A stretch of 64,000 bases of DNA from CAVQOB01 sp963714325. GTDB lineage: Bacteria > Pseudomonadota > Alphaproteobacteria > Rhizobiales > Hyphomicrobiaceae. The translations under genes were made by a program, and so were the position numbers. Under the pieces are notes generated by a model. The model did not search any database. It was not told the DNA's origin and worked only from the letters and a program-made list of their open reading frames with translations. Positions within the stretch are counted from its first letter, which is position 1. Each line of letters opens with the position of its first letter. Positions 52,498 through 60,234 of the stretch are shown piece by piece. The DNA lies in the NCBI GenBank assembly GCA_963714325.1, contig CAVQOB010000017.1, positions 62,001-126,000 on the forward strand. Direction: 5' to 3'.

Positions 52498-52787
52498 GCC
52501 TTGCCGAGAACGGGCATCGCATCGCCAAACGGCTCGCGCAGGCGCCGGTGCATCTCTATCGTTGGACGCTGAAGCCGCTGATCGGCAATGAATGCCGGCA
52601 TCTGCCGAGTTGTTCGGAGTATACGATCGACGCCATTGAGCGCAATGGCGCGTGGCGGGGGCTGTGGCTCATGACGTCGCGACTCTGGCGTTGTCGCCCG
52701 GGCGGAACGGATGGCTACGATCCCGCGCCCGATATCAGTCACGTCAAACAGGGTTGGCGACCGTGGCGGCATGGTCGTTGGCGCTGA
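52494..52787 (+). CDS. yidD: Membrane protein insertion efficiency factor YidD
   Basis: 97-aa small amphipathic protein that assists YidC-dependent insertion of inner-membrane proteins. The hallmark is seen in LYRWTLKPLIGNECRHLPSCSEYTIDAIERNG (about residues 17-48), with its paired Cys, and RLWRCRPGGTDGYDP. It starts with GTG overlapping the stop of the Fe-S scaffold gene. Confidence 0.95.
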   Translation: MSLAENGHRIAKRLAQAPVHLYRWTLKPLIGNECRHLPSCSEYTIDAIERNGAWRGLWLMTSRLWRCRPGGTDGYDPAPDISHVKQGWRPWRHGRWR

Positions 52788-52806
52788 CGCTGACAACGCG
52801 CCCAAG

Positions 52807-53511
52807 TTACGGCGCGCTGAGCCCCGGCGGGCGCTGCGTGTAGGCCTTGTAAGGAATGGAACGGCGATCGCTGTTTCGGTCGGCTTCCGCCGTCGGCACG
52901 ACCAGATCGGTCGGATCCGCCACCATGTTGGCGAGGTTGCGCTGGGTCGCGCAGCCGAAGTTGCGATAGGGCCCGGTTTCGATTCTGCGCTTGATGTCGT
53001 CCGACCAGTCGGCGCAGTTGTCCGGCGCGTTGGCGGCGATGTGTTGGAAGCTGAGCGTAACGGTGCTGGCGCGATCGCTGCGTTCGTGGATGCGCAGGCG
53101 TTGCGGCGCGACGCCGGCGGCCTGGGCGATTTGGCGGACGGCCTGCAGACTGGTTGCGACCGCCGTCGAACCGGAGCCGCCGCGGGGCACTGCGACATCG
53201 AGCGGGCCACGACCGTCTCGGCCGTATTGGCGCACGAACCGCGTGACATCGAAATAGAGCGGGCCGGTCCAGGTCTTCGCGCGATGCGCGTCAGTGATTT
53301 CAAACGAGGCGCGGCGCCACTCCGCGCTGATCGGGTGGAGCTTGCCGGCGTCCATCGTCCTCGTGCCGGCAGTTTCGAGTTCGCGCGTCTTGTCGCAAGC
53401 GGCAACCAGCAGGCCACCAGCGAGAACAAGTGCTAAGCCAACGGCCGGTCGAGCGCTGCGGCACCCGAGGTTGCGAATATTGACGGAGAGGGCCCGGGAA
53501 ATCGCGCGCAT
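52807..53511 (-). CDS. cpaD: Pilus assembly lipoprotein CpaD
   Basis: 234-aa lipoprotein of the Tad pilus apparatus, thought to help the CpaC secretin in the outer membrane. The signal peptide ends in the lipobox LLVAAC, and the mature part has FVRQYGRDGRGPLDVAVPRG, NCADWS and the conserved FGCATQRNLANMVADPTDL near the end. ATG 53511 overlaps the original cpaC stop codon (TGATG). The frame is open to 53661 but family homology and a GGAG 10 bases upstream favour 53511. Confidence 0.9.
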   Translation of the reverse strand: MRAISRALSVNIRNLGCRSARPAVGLALVLAGGLLVAACDKTRELETAGTRTMDAGKLHPISAEWRRASFEITDAHRAKTWTGPLYFDVTRFVRQYGRDGRGPLDVAVPRGGSGSTAVATSLQAVRQIAQAAGVAPQRLRIHERSDRASTVTLSFQHIAANAPDNCADWSDDIKRRIETGPYRNFGCATQRNLANMVADPTDLVVPTAEADRNSDRRSIPYKAYTQRPPGLSAP

Positions 53512-55028
53512 CAGTCTTTCACTCCATGCTCGGGATAGTCGACGATGTAGCCGTACTCTCCCTTGAGGCTGTCGCGGGGAAGCTGCGTGTAGACGCGATT
53601 GAGATGGCCGCGCAGCAACCCGTTGAGCGGCGATGGCATCAGCAAACCCTCGTCGGGTCAACTCAGCAGACGCGGATCGTTCGGTCGGACGATGTAGGGG
53701 GTGACCAGGATCACCAGTTCCGTCAGGCTGTTGCGATAGTCCTTGCTGCGAAATAGCGCGCCCAGCACCGGCAAGTCCTTGAGTTCAGGGGTGCCGTCGA
53801 TATTCTGCCGCGTCTGCTCGGACAACAGTCCGGCCATCGCCAACGCCGAGCCGCTCGGCATCTCGACCACCGTTTCGGCACGCCGCAATTGCAGCGCCGG
53901 GAGGCTGACGCCGCCGGTCGTCACCGAGCCTTGCGTCGACAGCTCGCTGACTTCGGCCAGGACCTTCAGGCTGATGTTGCCTTCCGACAGCACGACGGGC
54001 GTGAAAGCGACGCTGACGCCGAACTGCTTCCACGAGACTGTAATCGCGTCCTTGTCGCGGGCGACGGGAACCGGGAACTCGCCGCCAGCGTGGAACTTGG
54101 CCGCCTCGCCGGAGACCGCGACGAGCGTTGGTTCAGCGAGCGTGCGCGAGAGGCCGGCGCGTTCGAACGAGTCGAGCATGGCGCTGACACTGTTGCCGTT
54201 CCAATTGGCGGAGCCCTGCAGGACCGAACCAGCGGCAATGCCGGGCACAGTACCGGCACCGTTGAACAGTGCTGCGCCACCGGAAACCGGAAAACTATTG
54301 GCCATCACCTTGGTGAAGGTGAAGTTGCCGGCCTTCAGGATCGCTTCGGGCAAATTGACGCCGAGACGGCGGATCGCATCGCGCTGCAACTCCGCGACCG
54401 TCACCTTGAGCATCACCTGCTCTTTGGTGCCGGTCGAGATCATATTCACGACCTTCGCATTGCCGAGGTATTGCGCCGCGATTTCGGCGGCCCGGCTGGC
54501 GTCGGCGGGGGCGGCCACGCTGCCGCTCATGACGACACCGTCGCCGGTAGCTGAGAGCTTGATTTTGGACTTCGGCAGCAAGTCTGTCAGGAGACCGGCC
54601 AGTTCCGCCAGGTCCTTCTTGACGGTGATGTCGAGGATCAACAGGCGTCGGCCATCGCGGCCGAGGACGAACAGGTTGGCGACGCCTGCGGCCTTGGCCG
54701 TGAGCATGATGCGGCGCGCGGTCGAGACGACCGCGTCGATGGTTTTGGGTTCGGAAACGATCACGTCCTGCGCATCGATCGGCAATTCGATGATCATCGC
54801 GCGGCCGGCGCCGATACTCATGGACCGGGTCATCGGCAAGTCGTTGGCGGACGCAATGCGCCAGATGGAGCTTTGCCCTGCGCCGGATTCCGCTTGTGCG
54901 TGTCTGGACAAGCCACTTGCAATGCAGAGCATGCAGAGGAAGCCGCACAGCAGGCGGGCCCTGGACAGGTCAGCCCCGGCGCCTGCGCGCCGCCCCGCAT
55001 TTCGCAACGTGTTGGTTGGCTCAATCAT
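53511..55028 (-). pseudogene. cpaC: Tad pilus secretin CpaC with premature in-frame TGA
   Basis: Outer-membrane secretin of the Tad pilus. From GTG/ATG 55028 the frame gives 456 residues: signal peptide (SRHAQA), N-terminal domain (SMSIGAGRAMIIELPIDAQDVIVSEP), a BON-like domain and the secretin core (EPTLVAVSGEAAKFHAGGEFPVPV, to LTELVILVTPYIVRP). It stops at TGA 53660-53658. In the same frame the sequence carries on as PDEGLLMPSPLNGLLRGHLN and ends KGEYGYIVDYPEHG before TGA 53513, the usual CpaC C-terminus, and that second stop overlaps the cpaD ATG. A single base change restores the full 504 codons. The 456-aa form may still work, since the lost tail is outside the secretin core. Upstream, cpaB is absent. 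Confidence 0.82.
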
Positions 55029-55434
55029 GGCCCGCAGTTCCCGCCCCGCTTCAAACGTGTCTCGATGCCGGCGCCTGCTGCCACTGTTGGGTGGTCAGCC
55101 GAAGTTGGCGTTGCAGCCTCGACGATGTGCTTTCGAAAATCAGCGCGGACTATCGGGAAAACGCGCAAGCCCAACTAGGGCAGCGCGGGCACACCCTGTG
55201 TTTGTCGCAGGTTATGCACCGGCTGTGCACAGGCCGGGGCGAGCGCCGAATTGCGATGTGCAAGCGTTTGAAGTGCCAACCAAGCCGTCACGGGCAGATA
55301 GGTGAACCAACCAGCCGTGGTCCGAGTAACAAAACTGTTGATCAATTGTGGTTGCTACGCAGCATCGATTTTGAACGGTCGCTGCCAGCGACACAGCGGC
55401 GTGTTTTTATGATGCAGTCGCGTGATTCTGGGCA
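55029..55434. other. Gene-free interval upstream of cpaC
   Basis: 406 bases between the WD40 gene end and the cpaC start. No cpaB or other Tad gene can be found in any frame. It should carry the cpaCD promoter; I could not place -35/-10 elements with confidence. Confidence 0.4.
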
Positions 55435-57399
55435 TTAGGGCTGGGACGGTGCGGTTTCGGGCGTTGGACACCAGCGGGGCAACTCCGGCCGCAAGCGCAA
55501 CGACAATCGTTCCTCTCGCGTCAGACATCCCGCGACGACAGAGCTGACATGTTGGACGGCAGCCTCCTCGGTCGGCAGCACGGGCCACTGCAGCAGCGAG
55601 CCTGCCGCCGACACGGCCGACAACGTGTCGCCGTCCGGCGCAAAGGCGAGGGCCGTCAAGGGTTCGCCGGGATTGGACAACTCGGCGATCTTCTCACCGG
55701 TACCGGCGCGCCATAGGGCTGCGATCCCCTCCCAATCGACCGTGGTGATCAATGTGCCGTCGGGACTGAACGAGAACGCTCGAACCTCACGGCCCTTCTC
55801 CTTGAGATCGGCCAAATGCCGGCCAGACCGGGTATCCCAGACATTGACATTGGTATCCTGATTGAGCGTGGCGATCCGGCTGCCGTCGGCACTGAAGCGG
55901 ACCGCGTCAAAGCTGATGCCGTCGATCCGCAGTATCGACTTGGCTTCGCCGGTTACGCCGTCCCAGATGCGGACCATGCCGTCATTGGAGGTTGTGGCAA
56001 TCAACCGACCGTCATGACTGAAGACGGCTGACCTGACGAAACCAACGTGACCACGCAGCGCGGTGATCAGTTTGCCGCTCAAGGCGTTCCACAATTGCGC
56101 GATACGATCGCCTGACCACGTCGCCAACATCGATCCGTCGGGATTGAGACTAGCGCCGATGAAGATCGCATCGTCGGAGCGGACATCAGCGATGCCCCGG
56201 CCGGTGCGGGCGTCCCACAGCTTGGCCGTTGAATCACGCGCCAGCGTCACCATGCGTTCGCCATCGGCGCTGAAGCTCGCTGAAGTGATGGCGTTCACGT
56301 GGCCACTGAGTTTCGCCACGCTGCGACGCGGCGCCGTTGTCAGGATTTCGGCATCATGATCTTCGGACAGGGTGACCATGCGGTTGCAGCCACGATCAAG
56401 GGCGGCAATGTCATGACCATCGGGGGCGACCAATGCGCGGGTCTTCGCTGGTCCCGCCTGATCGCGCTGCCAGATGTTCCAACCTTTGCTGGTGGTCGAG
56501 GTGACGAGGCGTCGGCCATCGCTGCAAAAGATCGGAGCCACACCATCGCTGAACGTTTCATCGTTGCCGAGGATAGCAACGCGAGCGGCGGCGGTCGCAT
56601 AGGCCGTTGACATGGCATCGACCAAGCGGCGCCGCTCGTCGGCGGATTGACTGGTGCGCGTTGTTCGATCGTTGAAGAACTCTAGTGCCACCAGCAGGGC
56701 CCGGCGATGATCCCCTTGATGCGCAAGGTTGCGGGACAATTCGGCGAGTTCCGGCCGTTCGAGCGTCTTCATTTGGCCGGGTTGGTTGTTGGCCATGATT
56801 TCTGAACGCGTCGGAGTGTCGTCGTCGCGCGCGGCCTCGTCGGCGTTGTCGGCGTCGCCCTTGGTCGCCATTTCGTCATCAGCGCGTTCGGGGTCGGACT
56901 TCCGAGCCGGCTCGGTGGCGTTTCCGCCGTTCTTGGCTTTGCGGACGATGGCGCGGACCACGGCCCGAATGCTGGAGGGCGGCTGGCCATCCATCACGTG
57001 TTCCTGAATTTCGCGTTTCAATTCGCGTTTCACGTCCTTCTGGAATTCGTGGATTTGCGGAATCAAGGCGAACGTCGCGCACGCCATGATCACCCAGAGG
57101 TATTTGTTCTCGCGGCGCAGCTGCCGCTTCTGAAAGACCTCGCGCTCGACGGAACCCTTGCGCGATTGCGCGGTGAGGCTGCGCAGAATGAAGTTTTTCT
57201 GATTGGCCGACACCTCACCGGGATGCGTCAGCAACCAGCTTTCGCCCCAACTCAGCAACTGCCCGGTGAGCAGCAAATCAGGTTTTTCACTGTTCGGTGC
57301 GCGCAGCCAGGTATCCAGCGCACGGTCCAGCGCCGGTCGCGCGAAATCGTGTTCGACGCGCGCTTTGTGTTCGAGATCGTCCTGAACGACCAATGCCAT
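55435..57399 (-). CDS. Membrane-anchored WD40-repeat protein
   Basis: 654-aa protein. Residues 1-80 (RALDTWLRAPNSEKPDLLLTG, then WGESWLLTHPGEVSANQKNFI) look like the helical linker that follows STAND-type NTPase domains in large WD40 proteins. A transmembrane helix comes at about 99-116 (KYLWVIMACATFALIPQI), then an acidic disordered stretch (about 160-200), a helical TPR-like region, and at least six WD40 repeats from about residue 320 to 620 (for example TAKLWDART, IAQLWNALSG, MVRIWDGVTG, NVNVWDTRSG). No NTPase P-loop is present. ATG 57399 has GGAG 9 bases upstream; the frame is open to 57765 but that part overlaps the divergent promoter. Confidence 0.8.
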   Translation of the reverse strand: MALVVQDDLEHKARVEHDFARPALDRALDTWLRAPNSEKPDLLLTGQLLSWGESWLLTHPGEVSANQKNFILRSLTAQSRKGSVEREVFQKRQLRRENKYLWVIMACATFALIPQIHEFQKDVKRELKREIQEHVMDGQPPSSIRAVVRAIVRKAKNGGNATEPARKSDPERADDEMATKGDADNADEAARDDDTPTRSEIMANNQPGQMKTLERPELAELSRNLAHQGDHRRALLVALEFFNDRTTRTSQSADERRRLVDAMSTAYATAAARVAILGNDETFSDGVAPIFCSDGRRLVTSTTSKGWNIWQRDQAGPAKTRALVAPDGHDIAALDRGCNRMVTLSEDHDAEILTTAPRRSVAKLSGHVNAITSASFSADGERMVTLARDSTAKLWDARTGRGIADVRSDDAIFIGASLNPDGSMLATWSGDRIAQLWNALSGKLITALRGHVGFVRSAVFSHDGRLIATTSNDGMVRIWDGVTGEAKSILRIDGISFDAVRFSADGSRIATLNQDTNVNVWDTRSGRHLADLKEKGREVRAFSFSPDGTLITTVDWEGIAALWRAGTGEKIAELSNPGEPLTALAFAPDGDTLSAVSAAGSLLQWPVLPTEEAAVQHVSSVVAGCLTREERLSLRLRPELPRWCPTPETAPSQP

Positions 57400-57632
57400 C
57401 GGTGTTGGCTCCACTAGGCCGAAGAAGTCTGTCTCGCGACGACCGGGCACTGTGGATAACGAGGACAAGCCAAGTTGACCACGGCGCCGCCGAGCCGAAT
57501 CGCAATACCGGGAAAGCTTAGGCGTGTGGGCGTTAACAGACGTTAAACCTGTTGCTGTTGGGCGCATATCACAGTGTCGCGTTGCTGATGTGCCAGGCTG
57601 TAACCATGGCTGTAAATTTGGCGGAGATCGAC

Positions 57633-58439
57633 ATGCTGCAGTGGTCGCGACATCCCATGCTACCGAACCTTCGCGTGAAGCCCCTTGTGGCATCGGCGTT
57701 GTCGCTGCTGCTGGCAGCTTGCGCGGCAGGCGCCACCTTGCCGCAATTGCAGGAAACGGGGTCAACGTCGAAAGCGGGCGAGGTCAACAGCCGCGTGGCG
57801 TCGGCGCCCGTCAAGCGCACGGTCGGCGACGATCTGGTGAACCTGAAACGTCGTAATATGGAAGCCCCGGGTGAGGCCAAAATCGCGCTCGCCTATTCGC
57901 GCGCCCTCAAGTCGGCCGGCAAATTGAAGGATGCGCTGGCCGTGGTGGAGAAGGCTGCAGAAGCCCAAGCGAACAATCGCGAACTGACGGTTGCCGGTGC
58001 GCTGCTGCAACTTGAGCTTGGTCAACCGAAGAAAGCGCAGCAAGCACTCGCTCAAGTCGCAGCAACCGGTCCGCAGGACTGGCGCGTGCTGTCGGGGCTT
58101 GGCGTGGCATTCTCGAGCCAAGGTCTGCAGGGCGAAGCGCAGCAACAATTCAACAGGGCGCTCGAACTGTCGCCGAATAATCCGTCGGTGCTCAACAACC
58201 TCGCCATTTCCTACATGCTCGATCGCAAGACCGAGCAGGCCGAGGCGACATTGAAGCAAGCATCGGCCGGCAAAACGCCCGCTCCGGAAATCGCGCAGAA
58301 TCTTTTGCTGGCGAGCGGCCTCAAGGCGAAGCCGACGCCAACGGACAAGCCGCGCGTGACAGCACTGGCCGAGAAGCCGGAGGCGAGCAAACCGGCCGTT
58401 GTGACCGAGGGCTGGCAAGCCCAGGCGAAGGTGCAGTAG
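57633..58439 (+). CDS. tadD: TPR lipoprotein of the TadD type
   Basis: 268-aa outer-membrane lipoprotein with tetratricopeptide repeats, similar to TadD, which supports secretin assembly in Tad pilus systems. The signal ends in LLLAAC. TPR units are visible in IALAYSRALKSAGKLKDALAVVEKA, DWRVLSGLGVAFSSQGLQGEAQQQFNRALELSPNN and SVLNNLAISYMLDRKTEQAEATL (about residues 85-220). The tail is Lys/Pro-rich. ATG 57633 has GGAG 6 bases upstream. It is divergent from the WD40 gene. Confidence 0.82.
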   Translation: MLQWSRHPMLPNLRVKPLVASALSLLLAACAAGATLPQLQETGSTSKAGEVNSRVASAPVKRTVGDDLVNLKRRNMEAPGEAKIALAYSRALKSAGKLKDALAVVEKAAEAQANNRELTVAGALLQLELGQPKKAQQALAQVAATGPQDWRVLSGLGVAFSSQGLQGEAQQQFNRALELSPNNPSVLNNLAISYMLDRKTEQAEATLKQASAGKTPAPEIAQNLLLASGLKAKPTPTDKPRVTALAEKPEASKPAVVTEGWQAQAKVQ

Positions 58440-58466
58440 GCGCGGGACTTGGAGCGCTTTTTTTAG
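58440..58466 (+). terminator. Possible terminator after the TadD-like gene
   Basis: A weak GCGC...GCGC stem around 58441-58458 is followed by seven T (58459-58465). The stem is short, so this is a tentative call. Confidence 0.35.
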
Positions 58467-59350
58467 CCAACGCCGCGCGGCTCCGGCAAGAGTGTCAAGA
58501 CTGCCGCGCCATCACGTTCGCTGTCGCCACGCGCCACAAGCATGCGGAACAGCGTCAGCGCCTGCGCTGCCATCGGCATCGCCAGATGCTCGGCACGGGC
58601 GGCGTCATTGAGCATCTCCAGATCCTTGAGCACCTGCCGCGCATAGCCCTTCGGCGCGAAGTCGCGGGCGATCATGCGCTCGAATAACACCGGCAACAGG
58701 TTGGAGCCGGCATGTCCCGTCGCGAGCGCGTGCGGGATTTTGGCCGCATCGACGCCGTAGGCTTCGGCGAGCCGCAGCGCTTCCGCGATCACGCAATAAT
58801 TGGTCAGCACCAGCGTCTGATTGACAAGCTTGGTCACTTGTCCCGCGCCAACGCCGCCCATGTGCGTGAAGCGGCCGAGCAGCGACATTGTTGGCGCGAT
58901 CCGTGCAACGGCCGCGCTGTCGCCGCCGGCCATGATTGCGAGCGTACCGGCTTCTGCTGCGCCCGGCCCGCCCGATACCGGTGCATCGACAAAATCCATG
59001 CCTGTAGTCGCTTTCAATTCAGCGGCGATGCGCTTGGTTGCTGCGATCTCGGCGGTGGAATGATCGACCAAAATCTTGCCATCGAGCCGTCCAGCCGCGG
59101 CGACACCCTCGGCGCCCAGCACAACAGCTTCGACATCGTGGGTGGTCGTGAGGCAGGTCAGAACCAGATCGGACTGTTCGGCGACATCGGCCGGCGACCG
59201 GGCCGCGACGACTCCGCGCGCCGCAGCGGCTGCAACTTTGGCCGGGACGATGTCATAGCCGGTCACACTGTGCCCGGTCGCCAGCAGCCGTTTTGTAAAG
59301 CCCTCGCCCATCAGGCCGAGGCCGATGAAGCCGATGTTGGGTTTGGTCAT
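58463..59350 (-). CDS. 3-Hydroxyisobutyrate dehydrogenase-family oxidoreductase (second copy)
   Basis: 295-aa NAD(P)-dependent dehydrogenase. Rossmann motif GFIGLGLMGEGFTKRL, DAPVSGGPGAAEAGTLAIMAGG, catalytic Lys in GQVTKLVNQTLVLTNYCVIAEA, and KDLEMLNDAARAE, in family order. It differs from the copy at 39696 across most of its length and probably has another substrate. It stands alone, divergent from a lipoprotein gene. Confidence 0.88.
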   Translation of the reverse strand: MTKPNIGFIGLGLMGEGFTKRLLATGHSVTGYDIVPAKVAAAAARGVVAARSPADVAEQSDLVLTCLTTTHDVEAVVLGAEGVAAAGRLDGKILVDHSTAEIAATKRIAAELKATTGMDFVDAPVSGGPGAAEAGTLAIMAGGDSAAVARIAPTMSLLGRFTHMGGVGAGQVTKLVNQTLVLTNYCVIAEALRLAEAYGVDAAKIPHALATGHAGSNLLPVLFERMIARDFAPKGYARQVLKDLEMLNDAARAEHLAMPMAAQALTLFRMLVARGDSERDGAAVLTLLPEPRGVG

Positions 59351-59526
59351 TGCATCGCCTCAGCTCGCCATTCCGGAACCAAGCCGGAGAGTGACAGACG
59401 TCCGCCCGCCCGGCAACGCGCCACGGCGCACGCCGGCCAACCGTTGCAAATGTCTGGTCGCAATTTCCTTGCGCGAAAAGGGCCATACGGTAGTCTGATC
59501 ATCGCGTTGATGCGTTGGGGAGCGTC

Positions 59527-60219
59527 ATGGTGCGAGTTTCCGTTCGAACGGCCGTCGTTGTCGCAACCGTTGGGCTGGGATTGGCGGGCTGCGCTGCGCA
59601 ATCCACGCGGGTTGGTGACACGACGACCGCCACAACGCTCGCCGGCGCCCGCAAGTCGGTCGCGATCATGCGCGTCGGCGCGGCCAGCCCCGAGTGCAAT
59701 CACGTCCAGGTGTTGCTCGGCGTTCGCGATGGCGAGGGCTTCCGCCGCCACAAGCCGATCACCGTCATGAATGTGCGATCGGTGACTGAGGCGCCGGTCG
59801 GCGAGATCGAACTCGATCCCGACGAATACCACGTCGTTGCCTACGCCTGCATCAAGGACAAGGGTGCCAAGGTCGTCGGCGACAGCGGCGCGACGACACA
59901 ATCCTATCGCACCAGTTATGCGAGCTTTAGGCTGGCGCCCGGCGAGATCGTCAACGTCGGCTATCTGCATTTCCACGCCAAGCGGGTCGGAACGAACGCC
60001 CTCGGGCGCGCCATTGAAACCGACATCAAGGTGACGGACTGGCCGCTGGCCGAACTCGACCGCTTCAAGGCCCGACGCGGCGCGATTTATGCGCAGATGA
60101 CCACCAGGCTGATGACGGTCGCCGAGACGACGGCCGTTGCGCCGGCGGATTGCCCGCGCTTCAAGGCGCTGAAGGCCGAAGGCAAGATCCAGAACGTGCC
60201 AGCGGAATGCAGCGGGTGA
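59527..60219 (+). CDS. Lipoprotein of unknown function
   Basis: 230-aa exported protein. The signal peptide ends in the lipobox GLAGC (about residue 23). The rest is a soluble, mostly beta domain (VGEIELDPDEYHVVAYACIKDKG, FRLAPGEIVNVGYLHFH) with Cys residues at about 55, 107 and near the end (APADCPRFKA, PAECSG). I do not recognise a family. ATG 59527 has GGGGAG upstream. It converges on the copper amine oxidase gene. Confidence 0.7.
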   Translation: MVRVSVRTAVVVATVGLGLAGCAAQSTRVGDTTTATTLAGARKSVAIMRVGAASPECNHVQVLLGVRDGEGFRRHKPITVMNVRSVTEAPVGEIELDPDEYHVVAYACIKDKGAKVVGDSGATTQSYRTSYASFRLAPGEIVNVGYLHFHAKRVGTNALGRAIETDIKVTDWPLAELDRFKARRGAIYAQMTTRLMTVAETTAVAPADCPRFKALKAEGKIQNVPAECSG

Positions 60220-60234
60220 TCCTTCGTTGTGAGA

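Noticed and set aside
55336..55350. TTGATCAA upstream of cpaC as an FNR box
   Set aside because: The two half-sites have no 4-base spacer, so it does not match the FNR/FixK consensus.
58712..59770. 352-codon plus-strand open frame
   Set aside because: Antisense to the hydroxyisobutyrate-dehydrogenase-like gene, whose motifs on the minus strand are unmistakable.
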